A stretch of DNA of 64,000 nt, taken from positions 1 to 64,000 of the forward strand of contig NZ_JAGPXX010000019.1 of the NCBI RefSeq assembly GCF_018070345.1. Direction: 5' to 3'. A program made the translations under genes and the position numbers. Under the pieces are notes generated by a model. It saw only the letters and a list, made by a program, of their open reading frames with translations. It had not been told where the DNA came from and searched no databases. This document shows, piece by piece, positions 38,573-47,548 of the stretch. This stretch comes from Streptomyces sp. F63 (lineage in GTDB: Bacteria; Actinomycetota; Actinomycetes; Streptomycetales; Streptomycetaceae). The stretch's first letter is position 1. Every line of letters begins with the position of its first letter.

Positions 38573-40378
38573 ATGTCCCGGCTGAGCGGCCTGGTGTCGG
38601 GACTCGGGCGTTTCGGCCGCGCGCTGCGCTTCCCGTTCGCCGCGAGCGGCCGGCACATCCGGCGTGCGACGCACGCGCAGGGCGCCGGTGAGTCCGGTCT
38701 CGGCAAGCTGATCGAGCTGCACGCCGTCAACTCGGCCGGCGACATGCTGATCACCATCGCGCTCGCCTCCACCGTCTTCTTCTCCGTGCCGACGGATGAG
38801 GCCCGCGGCCGGGTGGCGCTGTACCTGGCGATCACCATGGCGCCGTTCACGCTGCTCGCCCCGGTCATCGGCCCGATCCTGGACCGGCTGCCGCACGGGC
38901 GGCGCGCGGCCATGGCGGCCGCCATGCTGTTCCGGGCGCTGCTGGCCCTGGCTCTGTCGGGCGCGGTGGCCACGGGCGGTCTGGAGCTGTACCCGGCGGC
39001 GCTCGGTGTGCTGGTGGCCTCGAAGGCGTACGGGGTGGTGCGATCGGCTGTCGTACCGCGGCTGCTGCCGCCGCAGATCTCCCTGGTGAAGGCGAACTCC
39101 CGGGTGACGCTCGCCGGTCTGCTCGCCACGGGCGTCGCGGCGCCCGTGGGGGCGGGACTGCAGGCGATCGGGCTCGCCTGGCCGCTCTACGGGGCGTTCG
39201 TGGTCTTCGTCGTCGGCACCTTCCTGTCCTTCTCGCTGCCGCCCAAGGTGGACTCCGCGAAGGGCGAGACGGCGGCCCAGTTCTTCGAGTACGGAAGCCC
39301 GCACGACTGGGCGACCGGTGCGCCGGCCGGGCCGACGGCCGCGGCGGGCCCGGCTTCCGCTGCCGCTCCGGCTCCATCTCCGTCTCCGGCTTCCGACGCG
39401 GCGGGTACGGAGGCCGGGAGACCGGTGGCCGCCGCGGAGGCAGGGGCGACGGGAGCCGCGGGGGCGGCGGTTGGAGCAGGCGCGCAGCCCGCGAGCGTCC
39501 GTCCGGCGGGCCTGCGCTCCCGGCCCGACGGCGGGTACGGCACCGGGTCCGGCACGGACGGCGGGTACGGCACCGCGGGCCACCACGGCACCGGGGGGAC
39601 GGGCGACGGCCCCAACTCCGCGCCGGACGCGGGCACGGGTGAGGGCGCGGGCACGGTCGCGGGTGGAGGCGCGGGCGCGGGCGCGAGTGGAGGCACCGGC
39701 GCGGGCACCGGCTCCGCCGCCGTCCCGGCGTCCGGCGGCGCCCCGGCCCCCGGCGCCGCCCCCGCCGATCGGGCGAAGCGGCCCGGGCTGCGCTCCGTCG
39801 GCCCGTCCGTCCTGCACGGCCTCCAGGCCAACACCGCGCTCCGCGCGCTCTCCGGTTTCCTGATCTTCTTCCTGGCGTTCCTGCTGCGCGAGGAACCGCT
39901 GGACGGGCAGAGCGCCGCCGTCTCCCTCGGCATCGTCGGTGTCGCCGCCGGAACCGGCAACGCCCTCGGCACCGCCCTCGGCGCCTGGCTGAGGGACCGG
40001 GGACCCGAGGTCATCATCGCCACGGTGCTGGCGCTGTCCCTCGCGGTCACGATCATGGCCGCGGTGCTGTTCAGCGCCGCTGCTCTCGCCCTGGTCGCGG
40101 CGGTGGCCGGATTGGCGCAGGCGCTGGCCAAGCTCTCCCTCGACGCGATGATCCAGCGGGACGTCCCCGAGCAGGGGCGGACCTCCGCCTTCGCCCGGTC
40201 GGAGACGCTGCTCCAGATGTCCTGGGTGGTGGGCGGCGCGATCGGCATCGCCCTGCCCCTCCACGGCGTCCTCGGCATGGCGGTGGGGGCGGCCCTGGTG
40301 GCGCTCGGCACGGCCGCGACCGTACGGGGGCTGCTGACGGCCGCGCGGCGTGGCACGCCGCACCCCCGCGTGGCGTGA
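38573..40378 (+). CDS. MFS transporter with a long repetitive central loop
   Basis: A 601-residue 12-helix carrier. The first six helices are at residues about 45-225 (DMLITIALASTVFFSVP, VIGPILDRLPHGRRAAMAAA). A 160-residue Ala/Gly/Thr loop (DNA about 39300-39770) follows, then six more helices (SGFLIFFLAFLLR to the end). The central loop is several times longer than normal and is built of GGxGTG-type repeats. The substrate is unknown. ATG at 38573 with GGAGG 7 nt upstream. Confidence 0.88.
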   Translation: MSRLSGLVSGLGRFGRALRFPFAASGRHIRRATHAQGAGESGLGKLIELHAVNSAGDMLITIALASTVFFSVPTDEARGRVALYLAITMAPFTLLAPVIGPILDRLPHGRRAAMAAAMLFRALLALALSGAVATGGLELYPAALGVLVASKAYGVVRSAVVPRLLPPQISLVKANSRVTLAGLLATGVAAPVGAGLQAIGLAWPLYGAFVVFVVGTFLSFSLPPKVDSAKGETAAQFFEYGSPHDWATGAPAGPTAAAGPASAAAPAPSPSPASDAAGTEAGRPVAAAEAGATGAAGAAVGAGAQPASVRPAGLRSRPDGGYGTGSGTDGGYGTAGHHGTGGTGDGPNSAPDAGTGEGAGTVAGGGAGAGASGGTGAGTGSAAVPASGGAPAPGAAPADRAKRPGLRSVGPSVLHGLQANTALRALSGFLIFFLAFLLREEPLDGQSAAVSLGIVGVAAGTGNALGTALGAWLRDRGPEVIIATVLALSLAVTIMAAVLFSAAALALVAAVAGLAQALAKLSLDAMIQRDVPEQGRTSAFARSETLLQMSWVVGGAIGIALPLHGVLGMAVGAALVALGTAATVRGLLTAARRGTPHPRVA

Positions 40379-40392
40379 GCAGGGCGGAACGA

Positions 40393-40398
40393 TAGCCT
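40393..40398 (+). promoter_or_regulatory. -10 box of a leaderless DUF2771 mRNA
   Basis: TAGCCT ends 6 nt before the ATG at 40405. Confidence 0.5.
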
Positions 40399-40404
40399 TC
40401 GGGC

Positions 40405-40923
40405 ATGACCGTTGCCACGCGGCCGAGCCGCAATCCGATGCAGTCACGGGGACGCGGGCGTCGTACCGCCGGCGCCCTCGCAGCCGTGTCCCTCGGGCTC
40501 GCCGCCCTGGTCGCCTGTGAGAAGCCGACGCCGATGGCGACGGTCACCGCGGGCTCGGACTCGGTGTCCAGTGAGGCCTCCTGCTACAACGACGGCAAGA
40601 AGCTCGCCCAGAAGGAACTCAACGACTGCCTGAACAAGGGCGGCGAGGAACTGACCGTCGGCGACCGCGAACGGGTCCGCATCGGCGTCGACCCGGAAAT
40701 CGCCGAGGCCGGCTGGGCCATGGTCGTCAACGGCCAGGGCGTCATGCCGGAGGCGTCGGAGGACACGTACCGCTCCTTCGACCACGACGACATCTTCGCG
40801 CCGCGCCAGGGCCAGTCCGGCGGCGCCGAGGTGCCGAGGACGGCGAAGGTCACGATCGTCGAGGTCGACAAGAAGGGCGACGCCAGGGGCACCTGGTCCT
40901 TCACACTGAAGCGGGAGTCCTGA
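40405..40923 (+). CDS. DUF2771 lipoprotein
   Basis: A 172-residue actinobacterial protein. The n-region is rich in Arg, the hydrophobic stretch AGALAAVSLGLAALVAC ends in a lipobox-like LVAC, and the mature part contains EVPRTAKVTIVEVDKKGD. It is therefore probably an exported, membrane-anchored lipoprotein. DUF2771 function is unknown. It follows the MFS gene by 26 bp but has its own likely leaderless promoter. Confidence 0.88.
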   Translation: MTVATRPSRNPMQSRGRGRRTAGALAAVSLGLAALVACEKPTPMATVTAGSDSVSSEASCYNDGKKLAQKELNDCLNKGGEELTVGDRERVRIGVDPEIAEAGWAMVVNGQGVMPEASEDTYRSFDHDDIFAPRQGQSGGAEVPRTAKVTIVEVDKKGDARGTWSFTLKRES

Positions 40924-41404
40924 CGGACCGCCGCTCTCCTCGTCGGAGCCCCACGGACCGCCGCTCCCGGGACTGCCCGGCGGGCGGCGGTCCGTGGGCA
41001 CTCCGGCACGGGCGGCGCGCGGCTGCGGCGTGCGGAGCGGCTGTGCCGCACCTGCCGCACCTGCCGCACCTGCCGCACCTGCCGCACCTGCCGCACCTGC
41101 CGGGCGGAACGTCCGGCGGGGCCGGAAGGGTTCGCAGGCACGGAGCGGCGGACGGAGCCGCGGAAACGGCCCGCCGGGAACGCGGGAAGCACCGGCTGTC
41201 CGGCACCCCCCGGGCCCATGCCCCCCGCGTGCCCCGCGGCGGGCCCCCCGAGCACCGGAATGACGGTCGCGGTGCGCCCTGGGCGGAGCTGGCCGTCTCC
41301 GCCGCTCCCCCGTTTGCTCCCCGGCGGATTCGTCGACAGGACCGCTTCCCGTCGTGCCGGCCGGGCTTCGCGACGCGCCGGCCCGGCCCTGGGAGTGACC
41401 GCTG
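40924..41404. repeat. Intergenic gap with a 9-bp tandem repeat
   Basis: Six exact copies of GCCGCACCT at 41045-41098 lie upstream of mqnB. An inverted pair GGACCGCCG...CGGCGGTCC (about 40924-40992) could act as a terminator for the DUF2771 gene. No gene seen. Confidence 0.65.
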
Positions 41405-42781
41405 ATGCGCGTACTCGTCGTGACGGCCGTACCCGCCGAGGCCGACGCGGTGCTGGCCGGGCTCGGCAGAGGGTCCGGCCGCCCGGGAACTCCCGCCCGC
41501 GAACTGCCGCTTCCGGGCTACCTCCTGCGCCGCCGTGAGGTCGCGAGGGCGGACGCCGGGCCGACGGCGCCGGGGGCCGCAGCCGGTCCAGGAGCCGAGG
41601 CCGTGGCCGTGGCCGAAGCCGGTGCGGAAGCCGGGCCCGGTACAGAGGCCGGAACCGGTACGGAAGCCGAGGCCGGTACGGAAGCCGAGGCCGGTACGGA
41701 AGCCGAGGCCGGTACGGAAGCCCGAGCCGGAGCGGAAGCCGGAACCGGTACGGAAGCCCGAGTCGGTACGGAAGCCCGAGCAGATACGCGAGCCGGAGCG
41801 GGCGCCGGTTCCGGAACCGGAGCGGGCGGCAGTTCCGGAACCGGAACGGGTGCCGGGCCAGTCGCCGGAGGGGCACCGGTCACAAGCCGAGGCACGGCTG
41901 CGCACGGGGCACACCGCATGGACCATGCCCCGCGCGTGGATCCCGCCGCCCCGTTGGCGGGTCCGCGGAGCGGTGGCGGCTTCCCGGCCACCGGCGTGCC
42001 GCACACGGTCGACGTGCTCTCCGCAGGCGTCGGTCCCGCGGCAGCGGCGGCCGGGACCGCCGCCGCGCTCACCGCGGCCGCGCTGGCGGGGCAGCCGTAC
42101 GGGCTTGTCGTGTCGGCCGGGATCGGGGGTGGTTTCCCGGATACCGCCCCGCTCGGTTCGGTGGTGGTGGCGGACGCGGTCGTCGCCGCGGATCTGGGGG
42201 CCCGGACCCCGGACGGTTTTGTGCCCGTCGACCGGCTGGGTTTCGGCCGGTCCGTCCATCTTCCGCCGCCGGACACCGCGCGCCGGATCGCCGAGGCCCT
42301 GGCCGGGGCGGGGCTGGCCGTAGCGCTCGCCCCTGTCCTCACCGTCTCCACCGTGACCGGCAGCGCGGTCCGCGCCGCGGAACTCGCGGCCCGCCACTCC
42401 GGGGCCGGGGCGGAGGCCATGGAGGGCTTCGGGGTGGCCGAGGCGGCGGCCGTCCACGGGCTGCCGGTGCTGGAGATCCGGGCGGTCTCCAATCCGGTCG
42501 GCCCGCGGGACCGCGCCGCCTGGCGCATCCCCGAGGCCCTGTCCGCGCTCACGGACACCTTCGAGGTGCTGACGACGGAACCGGGGAGGACGGCAGTCAC
42601 CCGGGCCGCGTCCGCCCGTGCCGACAACAGCGGCAGCGGCACCGAGGCCGCCGCGCCCCGCCCGGCGGGCGGCGGAGCCGGCCCCCGGGGGCGTGCCGGC
42701 CACACATCCGCGGCGCCCGCGGCGCCCGCGGCACGCGTACACCGGACCGACCGGCCGCAGCAGGGAAGGAGCAGACCTTGA
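41405..42781 (+). CDS. mqnB: Futalosine hydrolase with a large low-complexity insertion
   Basis: MqnB removes hypoxanthine from futalosine in the futalosine route to menaquinone. The N-terminus MRVLVVTAVPAEADAVLAGL and the core from VDVLSAGVGPAAAAAG through VSAGIGGGFPDTAPLGSVVV to GAEAMEGFGVAEAAA (MTAN-type catalytic Glu region) are all present. Between them (about residues 46-190) lies an Ala/Glu/Gly/Thr block not found in ordinary MqnB, encoded largely by an 18-bp unit repeated from 41657. A further 70 low-complexity residues follow the catalytic core. The 458-residue length is about twice the family norm. mqnD starts inside its stop codon. Confidence 0.92.
   Translation: MRVLVVTAVPAEADAVLAGLGRGSGRPGTPARELPLPGYLLRRREVARADAGPTAPGAAAGPGAEAVAVAEAGAEAGPGTEAGTGTEAEAGTEAEAGTEAEAGTEARAGAEAGTGTEARVGTEARADTRAGAGAGSGTGAGGSSGTGTGAGPVAGGAPVTSRGTAAHGAHRMDHAPRVDPAAPLAGPRSGGGFPATGVPHTVDVLSAGVGPAAAAAGTAAALTAAALAGQPYGLVVSAGIGGGFPDTAPLGSVVVADAVVAADLGARTPDGFVPVDRLGFGRSVHLPPPDTARRIAEALAGAGLAVALAPVLTVSTVTGSAVRAAELAARHSGAGAEAMEGFGVAEAAAVHGLPVLEIRAVSNPVGPRDRAAWRIPEALSALTDTFEVLTTEPGRTAVTRAASARADNSGSGTEAAAPRPAGGGAGPRGRAGHTSAAPAAPAARVHRTDRPQQGRSRP
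41657..41728. repeat. 18-bp minisatellite inside mqnB
   Basis: GGTACGGAAGCCGAGGCC at 41657, 41675 and 41693, with a variant copy at 41711-41728. Degenerate copies continue on both sides and keep the reading frame. Confidence 0.9.
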
Positions 42782-43992
42782 ACGGCACAGAGCCCACGGC
42801 GCGCACGGCGCACGACGCTGCGGAGAGCGGGGCGGATACGGCCGAGGGGACCGCCGCGGCCGCCGGCCCCGCCGCACCCCGTGCGGACAGCGCGGCCGGA
42901 GCCGGAGCGCCGGACGGGCGGCCGCTGCGGATCGCCTACTCGCCGTGCCCGAACGACACCTTCGTCTTCCACGCGTGGTCGCACGGACTCGTACCCGGCG
43001 CCCCCGCCGTGGAGGTGACGTTCGCGGACATCGACATCACCAACGGTCTCGCCGAACGGGCGGCGGCCGGGAGCCGGAGAGCCGCGGAGGGAGAAGGGCC
43101 GGAGCCGGTGGACGCCGGCACCGGCGGCACCCGCACCGCCCCCGCCTCCGCTGCCACCTCCACCTCCGCTGCCACCTCCGCCTCCGCCCCCGCTTCCGCC
43201 TCCGCCCGTCTCGGCTCCGTTCCCGACGCCGACCCGCGCCTCGGCCCCCTGCTCGACCTCGATGTCCTGAAGGTCTCCTACGCCGTCCTCCCGTGGATCC
43301 TGGACGAGTACGCCCTGCTGCCCTGCGGCGGTGCGCTCGGCCGGGGCTGCGGGCCGCTGGTGCTGACGGCCGGGCCCGGGCGAGCCGCCGGCCTGCGCGG
43401 CAAGCGGGTCGCGGTGCCGAGTGAGCGCTCGACGGCCTACCTGCTGTTCCGGCTGTGGGCCGCTGCCGAAGTGCCGGGCGGTGTCGGGGAGATCGTGGTG
43501 CTGCCGTTCCACGAGATCATGCCCGCCGTGCGGGACGGCGCGGTCGACGCGGGACTGGTCATCCACGAGGCCCGTTTCACCTACCGGGACTACGGCCTGC
43601 ACTGCCTCGCCGACATGGGCGAGCACTGGGAGAACACCACCGGACTGCCGATCCCGCTCGGCGCCATCGTCGCGAAGCGCTCGCTGGGCGACCGGCGGCT
43701 GCGGGAACTCGCGGACACCGTGCGCAGCTCGGTGACGATGGCCTGGGACGACCCCGGGGCGTCACGGCAGTACGTGCTGGAGCACGCCCAGGAGATGGAC
43801 CCGGCCGTCGCCGACCAGCACATCGGTCTCTACGTCAACGAGTTCACCGCGGACCTCGGCGAGGCCGGTTACGCGGCGGTGCGCGGCCTGCTCACCCGCG
43901 CGGCGGCCGAAGGGCTGGTGCCGCCCCTCGCGCCGGACGCGCTGGCGTTTCCACCGGAGGCCGGGCCGTCGGCGGCCCTCCACGACGGATGA
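42778..43992 (+). CDS. mqnD: 1,4-dihydroxy-6-naphthoate synthase
   Basis: MqnD cleaves cyclic dehypoxanthinyl futalosine to 1,4-dihydroxy-6-naphthoate in menaquinone synthesis. It has the periplasmic-binding-protein-like fold: IAYSPCPNDTFVFHAW, TFADIDITNGLA, SERSTAYLLFRLW, and VIHEARFTYRDYGL with the conserved His. Residues about 98-150 are an Ala/Ser/Thr/Gly insertion; the N-terminal 48 residues are also low-complexity. The TTG start at 42778 overlaps the mqnB stop by 4 nt with GGAAGGAG upstream, so the two are translationally coupled. Confidence 0.94.
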   Translation: MNGTEPTARTAHDAAESGADTAEGTAAAAGPAAPRADSAAGAGAPDGRPLRIAYSPCPNDTFVFHAWSHGLVPGAPAVEVTFADIDITNGLAERAAAGSRRAAEGEGPEPVDAGTGGTRTAPASAATSTSAATSASAPASASARLGSVPDADPRLGPLLDLDVLKVSYAVLPWILDEYALLPCGGALGRGCGPLVLTAGPGRAAGLRGKRVAVPSERSTAYLLFRLWAAAEVPGGVGEIVVLPFHEIMPAVRDGAVDAGLVIHEARFTYRDYGLHCLADMGEHWENTTGLPIPLGAIVAKRSLGDRRLRELADTVRSSVTMAWDDPGASRQYVLEHAQEMDPAVADQHIGLYVNEFTADLGEAGYAAVRGLLTRAAAEGLVPPLAPDALAFPPEAGPSAALHDG

Positions 43993-44010
43993 CGACCGAC
44001 GCCGGGCTCC

Positions 44011-44070
44011 GGCCCGCTCTGGCCCGCTCTGGCCCGCTCTGGCCCGCTCTGGCCCGCTCTGGCCCGCTCC
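44011..44070. repeat. 10-bp tandem repeat, six copies
   Basis: GGCCCGCTCT repeated in exact register (last copy one mismatch) between the convergent mqnD and cold-shock genes. Confidence 0.95.
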
Positions 44071-44087
44071 GCCCCGGCTCCCCCGCC

Positions 44088-44471
44088 TCAGACGTCCAGT
44101 TGGTCGGCGACGGCGCGGAGCATGCCCGCGATCTTCTGGCCGTGGGCCCGGTCCGGGTAGCGGCCGCGCTCCAGCTGAGCGCCGACGCTCTCCAGGAGGG
44201 TCGTCAAGTCCTGCACGATGGAGGCCAGTTCGTCCGGCCTGCGGCGCTGCGCCGCGGCAACGGACGGCGTCGGGTCGAGGATGGTCACCGAAAGCGCCTG
44301 GTCGCCCCGGTTGCCCGCGACCACGCCGAACTCCACTCGCTGTCCGGGTTTCAGCGCGTCGACTCCGGCCGGGAGCACCGAGGAGTGCACGAAGACGTCG
44401 CCGCCGTCGTCGCGGGAGAGAAAGCCGAAGCCCTTCTCACTGTTGAACCACTTGACCTTGCCGGTAGGCAC
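44088..44471 (-). CDS. Cold-shock domain protein with C-terminal extension
   Basis: A 127-residue RNA-binding protein. The cold-shock domain covers residues 1-65 with RNP1 KGFGFL and RNP2 VFVHSS. A helical C-terminal extension follows (RRRPDELASIVQDLTTLLES, MLRAVADQLDV), about 60 residues longer than CspA-type proteins. Streptomyces has several of this larger class. The GTG at 44471 with GAGGACAG upstream is chosen so that the protein begins at the TGKVKWFNSEKGFG domain edge. Confidence 0.93.
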   Translation of the reverse strand: MPTGKVKWFNSEKGFGFLSRDDGGDVFVHSSVLPAGVDALKPGQRVEFGVVAGNRGDQALSVTILDPTPSVAAAQRRRPDELASIVQDLTTLLESVGAQLERGRYPDRAHGQKIAGMLRAVADQLDV

Positions 44472-44638
44472 GTCTGTCCTCGTCCTCGTACTCGTCGGGG
44501 ATGGCACACACAACAACAGCTGATCTCAGGCTAATGGTCCCGCGCCCGGTGACAAGAAGTCGCCGGGTGGTTCCTCAGCGTTCACGGGTGAGGGGAGAGC
44601 GGAGCGGAGGCCCCGGTCCCGGGCCGCCGCCCCGGATC

Positions 44639-44644
44639 TACCCT
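44639..44644 (+). promoter_or_regulatory. -10 box of a leaderless small-membrane-protein mRNA
   Basis: TACCCT ends 6 nt before the GTG at 44651. Confidence 0.45.
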
Positions 44645-44650
44645 GGTGGG

Positions 44651-44905
44651 GTGAGCAGTGAAACCCCAGCAGACGGCGCCGGTCCCGGCGACCGGCTCGT
44701 ACGTGTCGGCGGCGTCATCTTCCTGATCGGCGCCGTGGCCACCGTGGTGACGGTGGCGCCCCTCTTCCTCGGCAGGCCGCCGTTCCCGACGGCCGCCTAT
44801 CTGGTCTCGATGCTCATGGGTGCCGGCTTCGCCGTGGCCGCGGCCGGAGTGCTGCGCACCATCGCGGCGCAGCGGCGTCAGGCCAGGGGCGCGGAGGACG
44901 CCTGA
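44651..44905 (+). CDS. Small two-helix membrane protein
   Basis: An 84-residue protein with helices VGGVIFLIGAVATVVTVAPLF and TAAYLVSMLMGAGFAVAAAGVL (each about 20 residues), separated by a short Pro-rich turn, and a charged tail. No family is recognised. The TACCCT box 6 nt before the GTG supports expression. Its 3' end overlaps the convergent HAD gene by 28 bp. Confidence 0.7.
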   Translation: MSSETPADGAGPGDRLVRVGGVIFLIGAVATVVTVAPLFLGRPPFPTAAYLVSMLMGAGFAVAAAGVLRTIAAQRRQARGAEDA

Positions 44906-45570
44906 GGAGCCGGGGGCACCCCCGGCATCCGCGGTGCCCGGGAGGTCCGGGAGGCCCGGGACGCGAGCCAGCCGGGAAACTCCGTCAGGTCGCCCAGGAG
45001 CACGTCGGCTCCGGCGGAGCGCAGTTCCTCCGCGTCGCACGGCCCGGTCGGCACCGCTATCGACAGCGCGCCGGCCGCTCGCGCGCCCCGTACGTCGCCG
45101 ATGTGGTCGCCGACGTAGACGGCGGCGCCGTGCCCGCGCAGCGCCTCCGCCTTGGCCTCGGCCCAGAGCGAGCCGACGACGGCGTCGGGCCGGATGCCGA
45201 GGTGTTCCAGGTGGAGCACGGCGTTGGGCTCGTGCTTGGCGGTGACGACGACGGCCCGGCCACCCGCCTCCCGTACGGCCTCGACGGCTTCGCGGGCGCC
45301 GGGCATGGGAAGCGTCGGCCCGATGGCGTACCGCGGGTAGATGTCCCGGTAGAGGTTGGCCACGGCATCGACGCGGTCCGCCGGAAACCAGTGGGCGAGT
45401 TCGTGTTCGAGAGGCGGCCCGAGCCGGGTGATGACGAGGTCGGCATCGATGGGCGTTCCGGTGAGGCCGGCGAGGGCGAGGTAGGCGGCCTTGATCCCGG
45501 GGCGGGAGTCGATCAGCGTCATGTCGAGGTCGAAGCCGACCGTCGGGGGGTGCGATGCCATACCGGCCAT
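44878..45570 (-). CDS. HAD-superfamily phosphatase
   Basis: A 230-residue protein of the phosphoglycolate-phosphatase type: motif I FDLDMTLIDSRPG (nucleophile Asp), motif II VVVTAKHEP, motif III Lys in WAEAKAEAL, and motif IV VGDHIGDVRGA. The Ala/Pro/Ser tail after residue 200 overlaps the convergent small-membrane gene. Starts at 45570 (MAGM) or 45561 (MASHPP) are equally possible. Substrate unknown. Confidence 0.9.
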   Translation of the reverse strand: MAGMASHPPTVGFDLDMTLIDSRPGIKAAYLALAGLTGTPIDADLVITRLGPPLEHELAHWFPADRVDAVANLYRDIYPRYAIGPTLPMPGAREAVEAVREAGGRAVVVTAKHEPNAVLHLEHLGIRPDAVVGSLWAEAKAEALRGHGAAVYVGDHIGDVRGARAAGALSIAVPTGPCDAEELRSAGADVLLGDLTEFPGWLASRASRTSRAPRMPGVPPAPQASSAPLA

Positions 45571-45977
45571 TGTGCCGGCGGGCGCGGTACGGCCGGTTCC
45601 CTCCCCGCGTCGACCGCTGGCGCCCCGGGAGGGGATCGGGTGGGCGCCCCGGGAAAGAATCGGGTGGACGCCCCGAGGGCGGCGCCCGCCACGGCCCGGC
45701 CCGGGCCGGCCGTCTCCGCCGTCAGCCGGCCGGGGTCCGGACACCCGGACACCCGGGCGCCCGGACACCCGGGCACCCGGGCGGCCACCCGCGCAGTCGG
45801 ACGGCGGCCGTACCTGCCGGGGCCTGCCACCCGCGCGAGGAGCGCCAACCCGCGAGGTACCACCCGCGCGAGCGGCGCCAACCCGCGCGGAACACCAACC
45901 CGCGCGGCACCGGCGCACTCGGCCGCGCGCAAAGGGCGCGCGCAAAGGGCGCGCGGCACGGCGCGCTGGGCGCCAAG
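45571..45977. repeat. Repeat-rich intergenic gap
   Basis: Short recurring words: CGGGTGG.CGCCCCGG near 45646-45676, CACCCGGGC(A/G)CCCGG near 45740-45782, and ACCCGCGCG units spaced 20-35 bp at 45830-45920. No gene recognised. The gap lies between two minus-strand genes. Confidence 0.5.
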
Positions 45978-47339
45978 TCAGCCGCGCGGGCGCCGTCTGG
46001 CCCGCCAGACCAGGAACACGGCCGAGGCGATGGCCGCCGCGCGCAGGGCGGTGGGCCAGGTGTCGGCGAGCGCCGTGCTCATCTCGCCGTTCCGGATCGG
46101 CTCCCCCCAGCGTCCGTCCATCCGGCCCCAGAGCCACAGCAGCGCTCCCCCGGCCACCAGGCCGGGCAGAACGAGCACCGCCCAGGTGGCCTCCGTGCGG
46201 GTGAGGCGGGGGCCGGCGTACGCGATGAGCCAGCCCGCGGCCAGGGCGAGCAGCGAACCGAACACCGCCCCACCGACGAGCAGTGCCGCCGCGAGCAGCA
46301 GCAGCGGGCTGGGGGTGCCGACCCGCCCGGACGCACCGCCCCGGCCCCGGCGCAACAGGCCGCCGCGTGCGGGGACGCCGTCCTCCGCACCGGACGGTTC
46401 CGCGCCGGACGGCCCCGCCGTGCCGTCGGCCGCCGCCGGCGGCGGATCCGTCTCGAACGGTCTCTGCGGCGGCGGTTTCAGTATCTCGGGGATCTCGATG
46501 CCGCCGGTGAAGCCCGGTACGGAGTCGCCGGCGCCGAAGTGCCCGGCGGCGAAGCCGTTCCCACCGGGCTGCCCGGCGCCGAACGGGCCCGGCTCGACGC
46601 GCCACCACTCCGTGCCGTCGGCCCCGCGCAGTTCCTCCTCGCCCGCCAAGTGGGGCGGCATGGGACCGGTCAGGGGGATGACGGGCACCACGGGCGGTTC
46701 CGCCGGGGGCTTTCCCGCGCCGTCGCGCGGCGCCGGCACCTCGGTGCCGCCGATAAGACCGGCGCGCCGGGCGAGGGCGCCGAGCCGGCCCAGCGTGCCG
46801 CGGCCGTTCCCGCCTCCGCCGGGTCCGGAGCCGGGGGACGGGCGGCCGGAGCCGGCGGGCGGGCCGGCTGCCGGTCCCCCGCGGCCCGTCGTGCCGCCCG
46901 CGGCGTCCCCGGCGGCCGGTCCGGCGCCGGGCCCGGGTTTCCCCCCGGTGCCCGTCCCGCCGGCTTCGCGTCCTGCCCGGAACCCGCCGTACCGGCGGGA
47001 TCGGCCCGCCGTGCCGTCCTTGCCGGCCTCCGTCACCGGCCGGTGCACCGGCCGTTCCGGCGCGTCCGCGCCCGCCCCGCGCCCGGTACCCGCTCCGCGC
47101 GCCCCGCCGGGCGTGCGTCCGCCCGCCTCGCGGACCACGTCCTCCGGCGAACCGAGCCGGCCCAGGATGCGCTTCACCGCGCCCGGGCTGTCGGCGGCCT
47201 TGGTGCGCTGTTGTTCGATCTCCTGGCGCAACTGTGACACCAGTCGCATCCGGTCCCCGGACGACAGCTGCCGCTGCTGGGCCAGATCGCCGACCCGGCT
47301 CAGATAGTCCAGAACGAGCTGATCGCTTTCGATCCCCAC
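45978..47339 (-). CDS. Membrane protein with N-terminal HAAS-like helical domain
   Basis: A 453-residue protein. The first 70 residues (LVLDYLSRVGDLAQQRQLSS and QEIEQQRTKA, then RLGSPEDVVREA) resemble the HAAS signalling domain that lies before membrane segments in many actinobacterial proteins. A 250-residue Gly/Pro-rich linker follows (with segments EWWRVEPGPFGAG and GIEIPEILKPPPQRPFET), then four membrane helices at the C-terminus. No function is known. GTG start at 47339. Confidence 0.8.
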   Translation of the reverse strand: MGIESDQLVLDYLSRVGDLAQQRQLSSGDRMRLVSQLRQEIEQQRTKAADSPGAVKRILGRLGSPEDVVREAGGRTPGGARGAGTGRGAGADAPERPVHRPVTEAGKDGTAGRSRRYGGFRAGREAGGTGTGGKPGPGAGPAAGDAAGGTTGRGGPAAGPPAGSGRPSPGSGPGGGGNGRGTLGRLGALARRAGLIGGTEVPAPRDGAGKPPAEPPVVPVIPLTGPMPPHLAGEEELRGADGTEWWRVEPGPFGAGQPGGNGFAAGHFGAGDSVPGFTGGIEIPEILKPPPQRPFETDPPPAAADGTAGPSGAEPSGAEDGVPARGGLLRRGRGGASGRVGTPSPLLLLAAALLVGGAVFGSLLALAAGWLIAYAGPRLTRTEATWAVLVLPGLVAGGALLWLWGRMDGRWGEPIRNGEMSTALADTWPTALRAAAIASAVFLVWRARRRPRG

Positions 47340-47535
47340 GAAATCCCCTGCGGGTGTGCACTGTTGGTGACCGCCTCACCCGACCGTACCCGCTTCCTCC
47401 CCGTGGGAAGCGGGCACGCGCCGCGGCCCCGGCGGTGTGCCGCCCGCGGCCGGCCCGCCGGCCGCGGGGAGTCCGCCCCGGCCGTCCGGGGCCCGTCCGG
47501 GGGTGCGCACCGGGCCCGATCCCCGGCGCGAACGC

Positions 47536-47541
47536 TACTGT
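47536..47541 (+). promoter_or_regulatory. -10 box upstream of the XPB-partner gene
   Basis: TACTGT ends 7 nt before the ATG at 47549, fitting a leaderless mRNA. Confidence 0.5.
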
Positions 47542-47548
47542 GAGGCGG

